Of a stretch of 64,000 nucleotides of DNA, positions 1 through 7,513 are shown piece by piece; position 1 is the first letter of the stretch, and each line of letters starts with the position of its first letter. The notes under the pieces were generated by a model, which was given only the letters and a program-made list of their open reading frames with translations, was not told the origin of the DNA and did no database searches. The translations under genes and the position numbers were made by a program. Source of the DNA: Oceanivirga miroungae (GTDB taxonomy: Bacteria; Fusobacteriota; Fusobacteriia; Fusobacteriales; Leptotrichiaceae); NCBI RefSeq assembly GCF_902505095.1, contig NZ_CABWIB010000001.1, forward strand, positions 634,688 through 698,687, in the 5' to 3' direction.

Positions 1-654
1 AATTATATTGTTACCCCGCCATACAACAATGAAAGATTATCAAGACAATGCGGAATGTTTTTATTGGCAGGATGCTTTAATTTTGTTTATACCGAATCTA
101 TTAGTCAGTCCGGTATAGAAAAAGGATATAAAGATTTACGAGATGAATTTGATAGAAAGTTTTTCTATATTTCAGGAGAAAACAAGAAGGCGATATTGGA
201 GGAATTAGACACATATAATATAAATGAGGCTACTTTATTTCCTGAATTAGAGCACCAGTTAAGTTATATAAAAAACAAAAAGAATGCTAAAACAAAGGCT
301 TCATCAGAATTTATAAAGTTTGATTCTAATGATATAAAAACACAAATAATAAAATCAGATATTGAAATAAGTGAAAACATAATAAAAAATAAAAACTTTA
401 AGGACACTGTGTTTAAAACTTTAAGCGAAAAATATAATTTCGATATACAAAAAATATGGGTATTAGTGGAAGATTGGGTTTCAATAATTGATTGGTATAG
501 ACAAGAGTCTGTAATAAGTAGATTTAAAGTGGGTGTTCAAAGAGTATTACTGGAAAATGGATTTAATAAAGAAGAAGCAAAGATTGAGTCCGAATATATC
601 AGTGATAAAATTGTAGATATAGCGAGCATAGTATCAGAGAGGAGTGAAAAATAG
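1..654 (+). CDS. FRG domain-containing protein, C-terminal part (5' end outside window)
   Basis: The reading frame is open from base 1, so the true start lies upstream. The first residues include a pattern with Asn-Glu-Arg-Leu, Gln and Gly-Met-Phe, resembling the end of the FRG domain, where a conserved Arg, Gln and Gly-x-Phe close the fold. The remaining ~170 residues are charged and helical with no family I recognise. FRG genes are often found inside or beside type I restriction-modification operons. Here the stop codon overlaps the GTG start of hsdR by one base (TAGTG) and hsdR's ribosome site (GAGAGGAG) lies within this gene, so the two are translationally coupled. The molecular function of FRG proteins is not established; a defence accessory role is inferred from context. 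Confidence 0.6.
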   Translation, partial: NYIVTPPYNNERLSRQCGMFLLAGCFNFVYTESISQSGIEKGYKDLRDEFDRKFFYISGENKKAILEELDTYNINEATLFPELEHQLSYIKNKKNAKTKASSEFIKFDSNDIKTQIIKSDIEISENIIKNKNFKDTVFKTLSEKYNFDIQKIWVLVEDWVSIIDWYRQESVISRFKVGVQRVLLENGFNKEEAKIESEYISDKIVDIASIVSERSEK

Positions 655-3600
655 TGTCAAGTTTTTTCGTAGAAGCAGATTATGAAAATTCAATAATTGA
701 ATTATTTCAGAATGATTTGGGATATGAGTACACATATGGTCCGGATATTGAAAGAGACTTTTATAGCCCACTATATGAAGATGTTCTGATTGAATCTCTA
801 TATCGTTTGAATAGAAGTTTACCTGATGATGCAATTCAGGAAGCGTTATACAAACTCAAAAACTTTGAAAACGGAGAGCTTGTGCAGAAGAATTCAATTT
901 TTATGGACTATCTACAAAATGGTATTCCGGTAAGATATTTTGTGGAAGGAGAAGAGCGATCCTCTATCGTCTATCTTGTGGATTATAAAAATTCTGATAA
1001 TAACTCTTTTATCATTGCTAATCAGTGGACTTTTATTGAAAACAGTAACAAACGTCCGGATATTATTCTCTTCTTGAATGGTTTGCCTGTCGTGTTAGTT
1101 GAGCTTAAATCTCCTTCTCGTGAAGAAACGGATGCTTCCGAAGCGTATAGACAGCTCCGTAATTATATGCAGGAAATTCCATCTATGTTTGTTTATAATG
1201 CTATCTGTGTTATGAGTGATCAGTTGACATCCAAAGCGGGGACAATTACTTCCGGTGAAGACCGCTTTATGGAGTGGAAAACAAAGGATGGGAATTACGA
1301 AAATACACAGTATGCTCAGTTTGACACTTTCTTTGAGGGAATGTTTCAAAAAGAAAGACTGCTTGATATTATCAAGAACTTTATTTGCTTTTCAAATGAT
1401 GGGATTAATACATTTAAAATTCTTGCCGGATACCACCAATATTTTGCGGTAAGAAAAGCGATTGAATCTACAAAGCACGCTACAATCACCGATGGTAAGG
1501 GTGGTGTTTTTTGGCATACTCAAGGAAGCGGTAAATCACTTTCGATGGTGTTCTATGCTCATTTATTGCAGGAAGCATTAGATAGTCCTACTATTGTTGT
1601 GCTTACTGACAGAAATGACCTTGATGACCAACTTTACAGTCAGTTTGCAAAGTGTAAGGACTTTTTAAGACAAGAACCGTTACAAGCAGAAAGTAGAGAA
1701 AATCTCAAAACTTTGCTTGCCGGCAGACAGGCAAACGGCATAATCTTTACTACCATGCAGAAATTTGAAGAGTCTGACGAGCCTTTGTCTGAACGCCATA
1801 ATATTATAGTTATGGCTGATGAAGCTCATAGAGGACAATATGGACTTGCTGAAAAGATTAAGATTACAAAAAATGAAGATGGTGAGGAAGTGGCAAAGCG
1901 TGTTATTGGCACAGCAAGAATTATTCGTAATACGCTTCCAAACGCTACATATATTGGTTTTACCGGGACGCCTATTTCAGCTAAAGACCGCAGTACCCGT
2001 GAAGTATTTGGTGATTATATTGATATATATGATATGACGCAAGCGGTTGAAGATGGAGCAACTCGTCCTGTGTATTATGAAAGTCGTGTCATTAAGTTAA
2101 ACCTTGATGAAGCTACTTTGAAATTAATTGATGCAGAGTATGATTTAATGGCTCTTAATGCCGATGAAGAAGTTATTGAAAAGAGCAAAAGAGAGCTTGG
2201 TCAGATGGAATCAGTGCTTGGAAATGATAACACTATAAATTCCCTTGTTTGTGACATTATTGACCACTATGAAAATAATAGAGAGAATCTGCTTACCGGT
2301 AAGGCGATGATTGTTGCGTATTCTCGTCCTATTGCTATGAAGATTTATAAGAGAATATTAGATCTTCGTCCGGGTTGGACTGAAAAAGTAGCTGTTATTA
2401 TGACTTCCGGCAATAATGACCCGGAAGAATGGCGACAGATTATTGGTAATAAACACCATAAGAATGAGCTTGCAAAGAAATTCAAAGATAACAGTAGTCC
2501 GATGAAGATTGCGATTGTTGTTGATATGTGGCTGACAGGGTTTGATGTTCCGTCTCTTGCCACTATGTATGTATATAAACCTATGTCCGGACACAATCTT
2601 ATGCAAGCAATTGCTCGTGTAAACCGTGTATTCCGTGATAAAGAAGGTGGGCTTGTTGTTGACTATGTTGGAATCGCTACGGCTTTGAAACAGGCAATGA
2701 ACGACTATACTTCTCGTGACAAAAAGAACTATGGCGATACAGATGTTGCAAAGGTTGCATATCCGAAGTTCTTAGAGAAGTTGTCTGTATGCCGTGATAA
2801 ATTCCACGGATATGATTATTCTAAATTCCAAAATGGCACAGACCTTGAGAGAGCAAAAACTATCAGTGGTGCTGTGAATTTTATAATAAGTAGAGAAAAA
2901 GTCGATGATAAAGATTCTTTCGTAAAAGAAGCCCTTATGCTTCATCAGGCTCTTTCCTTATGTTCATCTTTGGTTGATGAAAACGGTAGATTTGAAGCAG
3001 CTTTCTTTGAAGCTGTTCGAGTTCTCGTTCTTAGACTTACCAATACCGGTGTTGGTAAAAAAATTTCCTTGCCGGAAATGAATGCAAGGATAAATGAACT
3101 TTTGAAACAGAGTATTAAAAGTGATGGGGTAATAAATCTGTTTTCAGACATCAAAGAGGAGTTCTCTTTGTTTGACCCGAAGTTCCTTCAAGAAGTTGCT
3201 AATATGAAGGAAAAAAATCTTGCCGTTGAACTTTTGAAAAAGTTGATTTCAGAACAAGTTTCTATCTATCGCAGAACGAATATGGTTAAATCTGAAAAGT
3301 TCAGCGAGATTATGCAGCGTTCCCTTAATGCTTATTTAAATGGTATGTTGACCAATGAGGAAGTTATTGAAGAAATGCTCAAACTAGCAAAACAAATTGC
3401 AGCGTCACATCAAGAAGGAGATAAATTAGGACTAACTGCTGATGAGCTTGCCTTCTATGACGCATTAACAAAACCACAGGCAATTAAAGATTTTTACGAA
3501 AATGAAGAGCTGATTGCAATAACAAAAGAGTTAGCAGATACACTTCGAAAAAATAAAACTATTGATTGGCAGAAGCGTGAATCGGCAAGAGCAAAAATGC

Positions 3601-3800
3601 GTATGCTTATAAAAAAACTTTTGAAAAAACATAAATATCCGCCTGAAGGAATGGATGATGCCGTTCAAACTGTTATGACACAGTGTGAACTTTGGACTGA
3701 TAATTTAAGCTTTGATGAAAAACATGATGTTTATCAATATACGAACCAAACAGAAGAAATTTTGCCCTTGGTCGCAGAAGATAGAGAGAAATATAATTGA
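654..3800 (+). CDS. hsdR: Type I restriction-modification system endonuclease/translocase subunit R (HsdR)
   Basis: This 1,048-residue protein is a full-length HsdR, the motor and nuclease of a type I restriction enzyme that cuts unmodified foreign DNA after ATP-driven translocation. The N-terminal PD-(D/E)xK nuclease shows Asp136 (RPD) and the ELK triad at 150-152. The SF2 helicase core has Walker A GSGKS at 291-295, DEAH at 389-392 and a GFTGTP motif III. The C-terminal helical region binds the methylase core in known members. The start is GTG, overlapping the upstream stop codon. hsdM and hsdS are not in the window and presumably lie upstream. Codon use is richer in G/C (cgt, ccg, gcc) than in the chromosomal genes further right, which suggests horizontal acquisition. 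Confidence 0.95.
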   Translation: MSSFFVEADYENSIIELFQNDLGYEYTYGPDIERDFYSPLYEDVLIESLYRLNRSLPDDAIQEALYKLKNFENGELVQKNSIFMDYLQNGIPVRYFVEGEERSSIVYLVDYKNSDNNSFIIANQWTFIENSNKRPDIILFLNGLPVVLVELKSPSREETDASEAYRQLRNYMQEIPSMFVYNAICVMSDQLTSKAGTITSGEDRFMEWKTKDGNYENTQYAQFDTFFEGMFQKERLLDIIKNFICFSNDGINTFKILAGYHQYFAVRKAIESTKHATITDGKGGVFWHTQGSGKSLSMVFYAHLLQEALDSPTIVVLTDRNDLDDQLYSQFAKCKDFLRQEPLQAESRENLKTLLAGRQANGIIFTTMQKFEESDEPLSERHNIIVMADEAHRGQYGLAEKIKITKNEDGEEVAKRVIGTARIIRNTLPNATYIGFTGTPISAKDRSTREVFGDYIDIYDMTQAVEDGATRPVYYESRVIKLNLDEATLKLIDAEYDLMALNADEEVIEKSKRELGQMESVLGNDNTINSLVCDIIDHYENNRENLLTGKAMIVAYSRPIAMKIYKRILDLRPGWTEKVAVIMTSGNNDPEEWRQIIGNKHHKNELAKKFKDNSSPMKIAIVVDMWLTGFDVPSLATMYVYKPMSGHNLMQAIARVNRVFRDKEGGLVVDYVGIATALKQAMNDYTSRDKKNYGDTDVAKVAYPKFLEKLSVCRDKFHGYDYSKFQNGTDLERAKTISGAVNFIISREKVDDKDSFVKEALMLHQALSLCSSLVDENGRFEAAFFEAVRVLVLRLTNTGVGKKISLPEMNARINELLKQSIKSDGVINLFSDIKEEFSLFDPKFLQEVANMKEKNLAVELLKKLISEQVSIYRRTNMVKSEKFSEIMQRSLNAYLNGMLTNEEVIEEMLKLAKQIAASHQEGDKLGLTADELAFYDALTKPQAIKDFYENEELIAITKELADTLRKNKTIDWQKRESARAKMRMLIKKLLKKHKYPPEGMDDAVQTVMTQCELWTDNLSFDEKHDVYQYTNQTEEILPLVAEDREKYN

Positions 3801-3928
3801 ATAAACTGGTTGTCGATATATTTATTTATAAAAATCGCGAACATGAAGTAAAATACGATTTTGCTGTAGTAAGCAAAATCGATGAAGATAGATTGATATA
3901 CGAGTCTATTAAAGCAAACTGTTTATGA
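3797..3928 (+). CDS. Possible 43-residue ORF or gene remnant coupled to hsdR
   Basis: A TTG codon overlapping the hsdR stop codon (TTGA) opens a 43-codon frame ending in TGA. The product has alternating hydrophobic and charged residues (start NKLVVDIFIYKNREHEVKYD) and vaguely resembles the C-terminal tail of large serine recombinases. A short continuation in another frame just downstream (IENQKIEVLLKYFV) fits a decayed 3' gene end better than an intact small gene. Expression is plausible by translational coupling, but nothing else supports a function. I regard it as most likely the remnant of a longer mobile-element gene. Confidence 0.3.
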   Translation: MNKLVVDIFIYKNREHEVKYDFAVVSKIDEDRLIYESIKANCL

Positions 3929-4130
3929 ATAGAAAATCAGAAAATTGAAGTACTTTTGAAGTATTTTGTCTAAAAAACACATATAAAAATGATGAAAATA
4001 TAGAATATATGCAAATAAGAACCTTGCAAATGCTTATTTTATAATGGGTAGTAGTCTTTATATGAAGAGTGGGAATAATAAAAAACGCTATAAAATGAGT
4101 GTAAAATCAAGTTGAGGGAAGAACAATAAT

Positions 4131-4167
4131 ATCCACCCTGTATTTAATATAGAGTGGATTTTTATAT
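4131..4167 (+). terminator. Rho-independent terminator upstream of fic
   Basis: The arms ATCCAC and GTGGAT enclose a further imperfect stem (CCTGTAT against ATATAGA), followed by TTTTTAT. It would end hsdR transcription. The related copy at 5056 has lost the matching right arm. Confidence 0.65.
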
Positions 4168-4189
4168 AAATATATTGTTTTATTGAAAA
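4133..4189 (+). repeat. Direct repeat copy 1 (terminator plus -35 unit before fic)
   Basis: About 57 bp nearly identical to 5056-5113. It covers the hairpin left arm, a TATATAAATATATTG stretch and a TTGAAA -35-like box. The only clear difference lies at the right arm of the hairpin. The two copies sit immediately upstream of two Fic-family genes, one apparently complete and one decayed. Confidence 0.8.
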
Positions 4190-4211
4190 TAAAAATTTTA
4201 GGTGTTATAAT
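4183..4211 (+). promoter_or_regulatory. Predicted sigma-70-type promoter of fic
   Basis: -35 TTGAAA at 4183-4188, 17-bp spacer, -10 TATAAT at 4206-4211, about 36 bp before the predicted start codon. Confidence 0.65.
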
Positions 4212-4246
4212 TTTATTAAAGATACTGTAAAAGGAGGAGGATTAAT

Positions 4247-5026
4247 ATTAATAAATTAAAAAAATATTTAGATTTTTTTAATTATAAAAGACCATTAGAA
4301 TCTAATATAATAGAGAAAATAGAAGATCATTTAAAAACAGATTATATTTATAATTCCAATGCAATTGAAGGTAATACATTAACTTATAATGAAACAAAAG
4401 TAATTTTAGAATATGGAGTTACAGTAAAAGGGAAATCTTTAAATGAACATTTAGAAGTTAAAGGACAAGAATATGCATTAAATTTTTTAAAAGAAATTAT
4501 TAAAGAAAATGAAGAAATGAATATTAAAATTATAAAAGATTTTCACCATTTAATATTAGCTCCTAATAATATTGAGATTGCAGGTATCTTTAAAAAAACA
4601 CCTAATTTTATAGGTGGTTCAGAAACTAAAACTGTATCTCCTTTTGAAGTTGAAAATGAACTTAATAAATTAATAAAAAAATATAAAGAATCTGATGAAG
4701 ATATAATATCTAAGGTTTCAAAATTTCATGCAGATTTTGAAAAAATCCACCCTTTTGTTGATGGTAATGGAAGGACAGGAAGACTACTTATGAATATGGA
4801 ATTGATGAAAAATGGTTATCCAATATGTATTATTGAAAATAAGGATAGATTAGAATATTATAATAGTTTAGAGTTAGCACAAACTAAAAATGATTATAGT
4901 AAAATTATTTCTTTTATAGAAAAAAATTTAGAAAATACTTTTGAAATGTACTTTAATCATATAAGCAATGATTGGAAAAAAGAGTTTAAAGAATGGGAAA
5001 ATTTAAATGAAAAAAAACTAATATAA
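4247..5026 (+). CDS. fic: Fic family adenylyltransferase (AMPylase), non-standard ATT start
   Basis: Fic enzymes transfer AMP from ATP to a hydroxyl side chain of a target protein. The catalytic motif HPFVDGNGR is intact at residues 168-176, followed by TGR. An N-terminal [S/T]xxxE[G/N] inhibitory motif is present as SNAIEG (residues 37-42), which fits a self-inhibited class II Fic. The 260-codon frame is open from 4220 but has no ATG, GTG or TTG until an ATG at 4517, which would delete the inhibitory helix. A strong site AGGAGGAGG (4232-4240) sits six bases before ATT at 4247, so I choose ATT as the start. Alternatives are internal initiation at 4517, giving a deregulated enzyme, or a start-codon mutation that silences the gene. 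The target protein is unknown. Confidence 0.8.
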   Translation: MNKLKKYLDFFNYKRPLESNIIEKIEDHLKTDYIYNSNAIEGNTLTYNETKVILEYGVTVKGKSLNEHLEVKGQEYALNFLKEIIKENEEMNIKIIKDFHHLILAPNNIEIAGIFKKTPNFIGGSETKTVSPFEVENELNKLIKKYKESDEDIISKVSKFHADFEKIHPFVDGNGRTGRLLMNMELMKNGYPICIIENKDRLEYYNSLELAQTKNDYSKIISFIEKNLENTFEMYFNHISNDWKKEFKEWENLNEKKLI

Positions 5027-5055
5027 GTAAATGGACAAGTAAAGATAAAGATATT

Positions 5056-5113
5056 CCACCCTGTATTTAATATAGACTAGCTTTTTTATATAAATATATT
5101 GTTTTATTGAAAA
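5056..5113 (+). repeat. Direct repeat copy 2 before the Fic-family remnant
   Basis: Nearly identical to 4133-4189 (923 bp upstream), but the hairpin's right arm is changed, so termination is probably weak. It precedes the decayed second Fic-family gene. Confidence 0.8.
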
Positions 5114-5137
5114 CAAAGAATGTATATGCTAGATGTG

Positions 5138-5396
5138 ATGAATATGGAAGATAAGTTTATATTTTTAGCAAAAAAAAATAAAAGAAAACATATATAATGC
5201 ATTAAAATTAGAAGGTTCTAATGCAACATTTTCACAAACAGGAATTAATGATAGTGAAGTATCTTTAGATGATATACAAAAAGTTAGTGAAGAAATTAAA
5301 GAAATTAATTTAATAAAAAATCCTACTGAAAAAGCACTTAAATATTATTTGTATGGAATGAAAAGTCAATTATTTTGGGATGGAAATCAATTTTAA
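5138..5396 (+). pseudogene. Decayed second Fic-family gene
   Basis: From ATG 5138 the frame runs for 19 codons and stops after an A-rich tract. A shift of one base in that tract opens a frame reading ALKLEGSNATFSQT, then NDSEVSLDDIQKV, and ending MKSQLFWDGN followed by QF and a stop. ALxLEGxxxT is typical of the N-terminus of Fic proteins, and SQLFWDGN is the beginning of the FWDGNKR variant of the Fic catalytic loop. The fragment therefore combines a frameshift, an internal deletion and loss of the catalytic loop and everything after it. It is not the same subfamily as the intact upstream fic. I am fairly sure of the Fic ancestry and confident it is non-functional. Confidence 0.65.
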
Positions 5397-5456
5397 TAAG
5401 AGTAGGTAGATGAATTTTAAACAAAATTATCAAAGTTTAAAAAATAAGGGGATAAA

Positions 5457-6242
5457 ATGGGAAATATAAATAATAATGCTATTGTAAATAAACAGTATGA
5501 AAAATCTAATAATTTAGATATAAGAATTAATTTACATAATAAATATTCTACAAATAAGCAAGGATTTAATAATTGGATTGCTTCAAATTATGATATAAAA
5601 CCTGGAATGAAAATTTTAGAATTAGGTTGTGGTACTGGGATTTTATGGAAAAATAATATTGAACTTTTAAATGAATGTGAAAAGGTTGTATTTACTGACT
5701 TATCAGAAGGAATGCTAGAAGTTATAAAAAATAATATTGGAGAAAAAGAGAGCTTTTTCTTTGAAAAAGTAGATGCACAAAATCTCCCTTATTCTGATGG
5801 TGAATTTGATGTAATAATTGCAAATATGATGCTTTACCATATACCTGATTTAGATAAGGCTTTGTCAGAAATAAAAAGAGTATTAAAAGCAGATGGAAAA
5901 TTTTATTCAGCTACATTTGGTGAGAATGGTGTTGCAAGTGAAATTAATAAGATGTTAAATGTAATAGATGATACAAATTATGTCTTTACATTGCAAAACG
6001 GCCGTATTTCTTTAGAAAAATTTTTCAGTAATGTTGTAAAACTTGAATATATAGATGGATTAGACATAGGTGATAAAAAAGATTTAGTAGACTATATTTT
6101 ATCTTTTAAAGACTTTAATAAGTGGAATAAATTTTCAAAAAATGAATTACTAGATATAATTTCTAAATATGAAGTTGATGGAAAAATATACATAAAAAAA
6201 GAATATGGAATGTTTGTGTCAAGTAGATTAGAAATTAAATAA
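5457..6242 (+). CDS. Class I SAM-dependent methyltransferase (Methyltransf_11 type)
   Basis: This 261-residue soluble protein has a Rossmann-fold methyltransferase core. Motif I reads ILELGCGTG near residue 50. The acidic end of strand 2 is FTDLSEGML, and DAQNLPYSDGEFDVI matches motifs III-IV. It is preceded by a good ribosome site (AAGGGG). The family methylates small molecules or, less often, proteins or RNA; the substrate cannot be read from sequence. It stands between the Fic remnant and a restriction system, with its own spacing on both sides, so it is probably island cargo. The UbiE/arsenite methyltransferase groups are related, but no pair of arsenic-binding cysteines was noted. Confidence 0.85.
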   Translation: MGNINNNAIVNKQYEKSNNLDIRINLHNKYSTNKQGFNNWIASNYDIKPGMKILELGCGTGILWKNNIELLNECEKVVFTDLSEGMLEVIKNNIGEKESFFFEKVDAQNLPYSDGEFDVIIANMMLYHIPDLDKALSEIKRVLKADGKFYSATFGENGVASEINKMLNVIDDTNYVFTLQNGRISLEKFFSNVVKLEYIDGLDIGDKKDLVDYILSFKDFNKWNKFSKNELLDIISKYEVDGKIYIKKEYGMFVSSRLEIK

Positions 6243-6275
6243 CAAAAATGTTGCATAAAGTACACGATTTATTTT

Positions 6276-6304
6276 TTGCAACTATATGTAGTATGTGTTA
6301 TAAT
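6276..6304 (+). promoter_or_regulatory. Promoter of the HTH/restriction-modification operon
   Basis: -35 TTGCAA at 6276-6281, exactly 17 bp, then -10 TATAAT at 6299-6304 with a TG dinucleotide just before it. The next gene, an XRE regulator, starts 46 bp downstream, so autoregulation at this site is plausible. Confidence 0.7.
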
Positions 6305-6349
6305 ATAATGTATAAAAAGTCCATTTTTATGGAATAAGGAGAAATAAAA

Positions 6350-6568
6350 ATGAAATTTAACTACAATGGATTATGGAAGTTGTTGATAGATAAGAATATG
6401 AAGAAGAAGGATTTAATAGATGAGACAGGAATATCACCAACAACGATATCAAAAATGGTTCGAGGTGATGCGGTATCTCTTTCTGTAATTGGGAAAATTT
6501 GTGAAGAATTAGGTGCAGATGTAGGAGATTTGATTTGTATTGAAAAAGGCATAGAGGAAGATAAATAA
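6350..6568 (+). CDS. Small XRE/Cro-C1 family HTH regulator, possible restriction-modification controller
   Basis: A 72-residue protein that is almost entirely one helix-turn-helix (KKDLIDETGISPTTISKMVR), of the YozG-like short Cro/C1 type. Its stop codon is followed directly by the ATG of the next restriction-modification gene at 6569, so the three genes form an operon. Small HTH proteins at the head of such operons commonly act as controllers that time methylase and nuclease expression. That role is inferred from position, and no operator repeat was resolved. Confidence 0.85.
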   Translation: MKFNYNGLWKLLIDKNMKKKDLIDETGISPTTISKMVRGDAVSLSVIGKICEELGADVGDLICIEKGIEEDK

Positions 6569-7513
6569 ATGGCATTTACAATTGATGTAGATGAGGAGAA
6601 ATGGAGCAAAAAAGTTCTGGAAACTCTCCTTATTGATAGGACTACGAATAGAAATATTATCTGGGGAACAGATGACTATGAGATATTAGGTAAAGAGTAC
6701 TATTCTCACTATCCTATTCTTTTTAGTCTTATTACTGGTGATAATTCAAATGTTATTCAACCTAGAATACTAAAGACTAAGGAAAATCAAGGAAATAGAA
6801 CAAAGGAAAAAGCAGAGGTGTTTACACCTAGCTGGGTTTGTAATGCTCAAAATAATTTGGTTGATAATGCATGGTTTGAAAAAACTTCTGTTTTTAATGT
6901 AGAAAGTGGAAAATCATGGATTGCAACAAAAGATAAAATAGAATTTCCACATAAAAAGAACAAAACATGGCAAAAATATGTTGATGAAAGAAGACTTGAA
7001 ATCACTTGTGGAGAAGCACCTTATTTAGTGAGTAGATATGATACTGTAACGGGAAAGCCTATAGATTTATATGAACGAATCGGTATTTTAGATAGGAAAA
7101 TGAGAGTAGTAAATGAAAATGCTATTAGTGAAGATGAATGGCTTAAATGGTCAGAAAGAGCATTTCAAAGTGTTTATGGTTTTGAGTTTCAAGGGGACAG
7201 CCTGCTTATAGCGAGAGAAAATTTACTCATTTCGTATTGTGACTATATGCAAGAAAGACTTAAAAGGGAACCGGAAGAGAAAGAGCTTTTAAGGATAGCC
7301 AATATAGTCTCGTGGAATCTATGGCAGATGGATGGTCTAACATATACTATTCCATATAGAGAACCGACTGAACCAAACAAACAGATGACACTATTTGATT
7401 TTATGAAGAAAGAAGAAAATGCGTTGTGTATTATAAAAGATTGGCGAGCAAGAAAAAATATTACTTTCCAAGACTTGCTAAATAAAGAGGATGATGCAAA
7501 TGAAGGAAAATAA
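6569..7513 (+). CDS. Restriction-modification system methylase-type subunit
   Basis: A 314-residue protein resembling proteins annotated as restriction endonuclease subunit M that travel with a large helicase/Eco57I-type partner. AEVFTPSWVCNAQNNLVDNA resembles the N-terminal SAM-contact region of N6-adenine methylases. LEITCGEAPYL around residues 143-153 sits where motif I (the glycine-rich SAM loop) is expected. A GDSLLIARENLL segment follows. The catalytic NPPY is absent here and is found in the downstream large protein, so the two chains probably complement each other. The 3' end overlaps the start of the next gene. Confidence is good for the association and moderate for the exact catalytic role. 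Confidence 0.75.
   Translation: MAFTIDVDEEKWSKKVLETLLIDRTTNRNIIWGTDDYEILGKEYYSHYPILFSLITGDNSNVIQPRILKTKENQGNRTKEKAEVFTPSWVCNAQNNLVDNAWFEKTSVFNVESGKSWIATKDKIEFPHKKNKTWQKYVDERRLEITCGEAPYLVSRYDTVTGKPIDLYERIGILDRKMRVVNENAISEDEWLKWSERAFQSVYGFEFQGDSLLIARENLLISYCDYMQERLKREPEEKELLRIANIVSWNLWQMDGLTYTIPYREPTEPNKQMTLFDFMKKEENALCIIKDWRARKNITFQDLLNKEDDANEGK

Larger units (their letters stand above)
3929..4246 (+). other. Gene-free stretch between hsdR and fic
   Basis: No convincing gene lies here. The first half may be decayed coding sequence continuing the 43-codon remnant. The second half holds a hairpin terminator (4131-4167), a promoter (4183-4211) and a strong ribosome-binding site (4232-4240) serving the Fic gene. 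Bases 4133-4189 recur almost unchanged at 5056-5113. Confidence 0.6.

Noticed and set aside
4517..4519. ATG 4517 as the fic start
   Set aside because: In-frame upstream codons encode the conserved inhibitory motif and follow a strong ribosome site, so the gene begins earlier; kept as an alternative start only.
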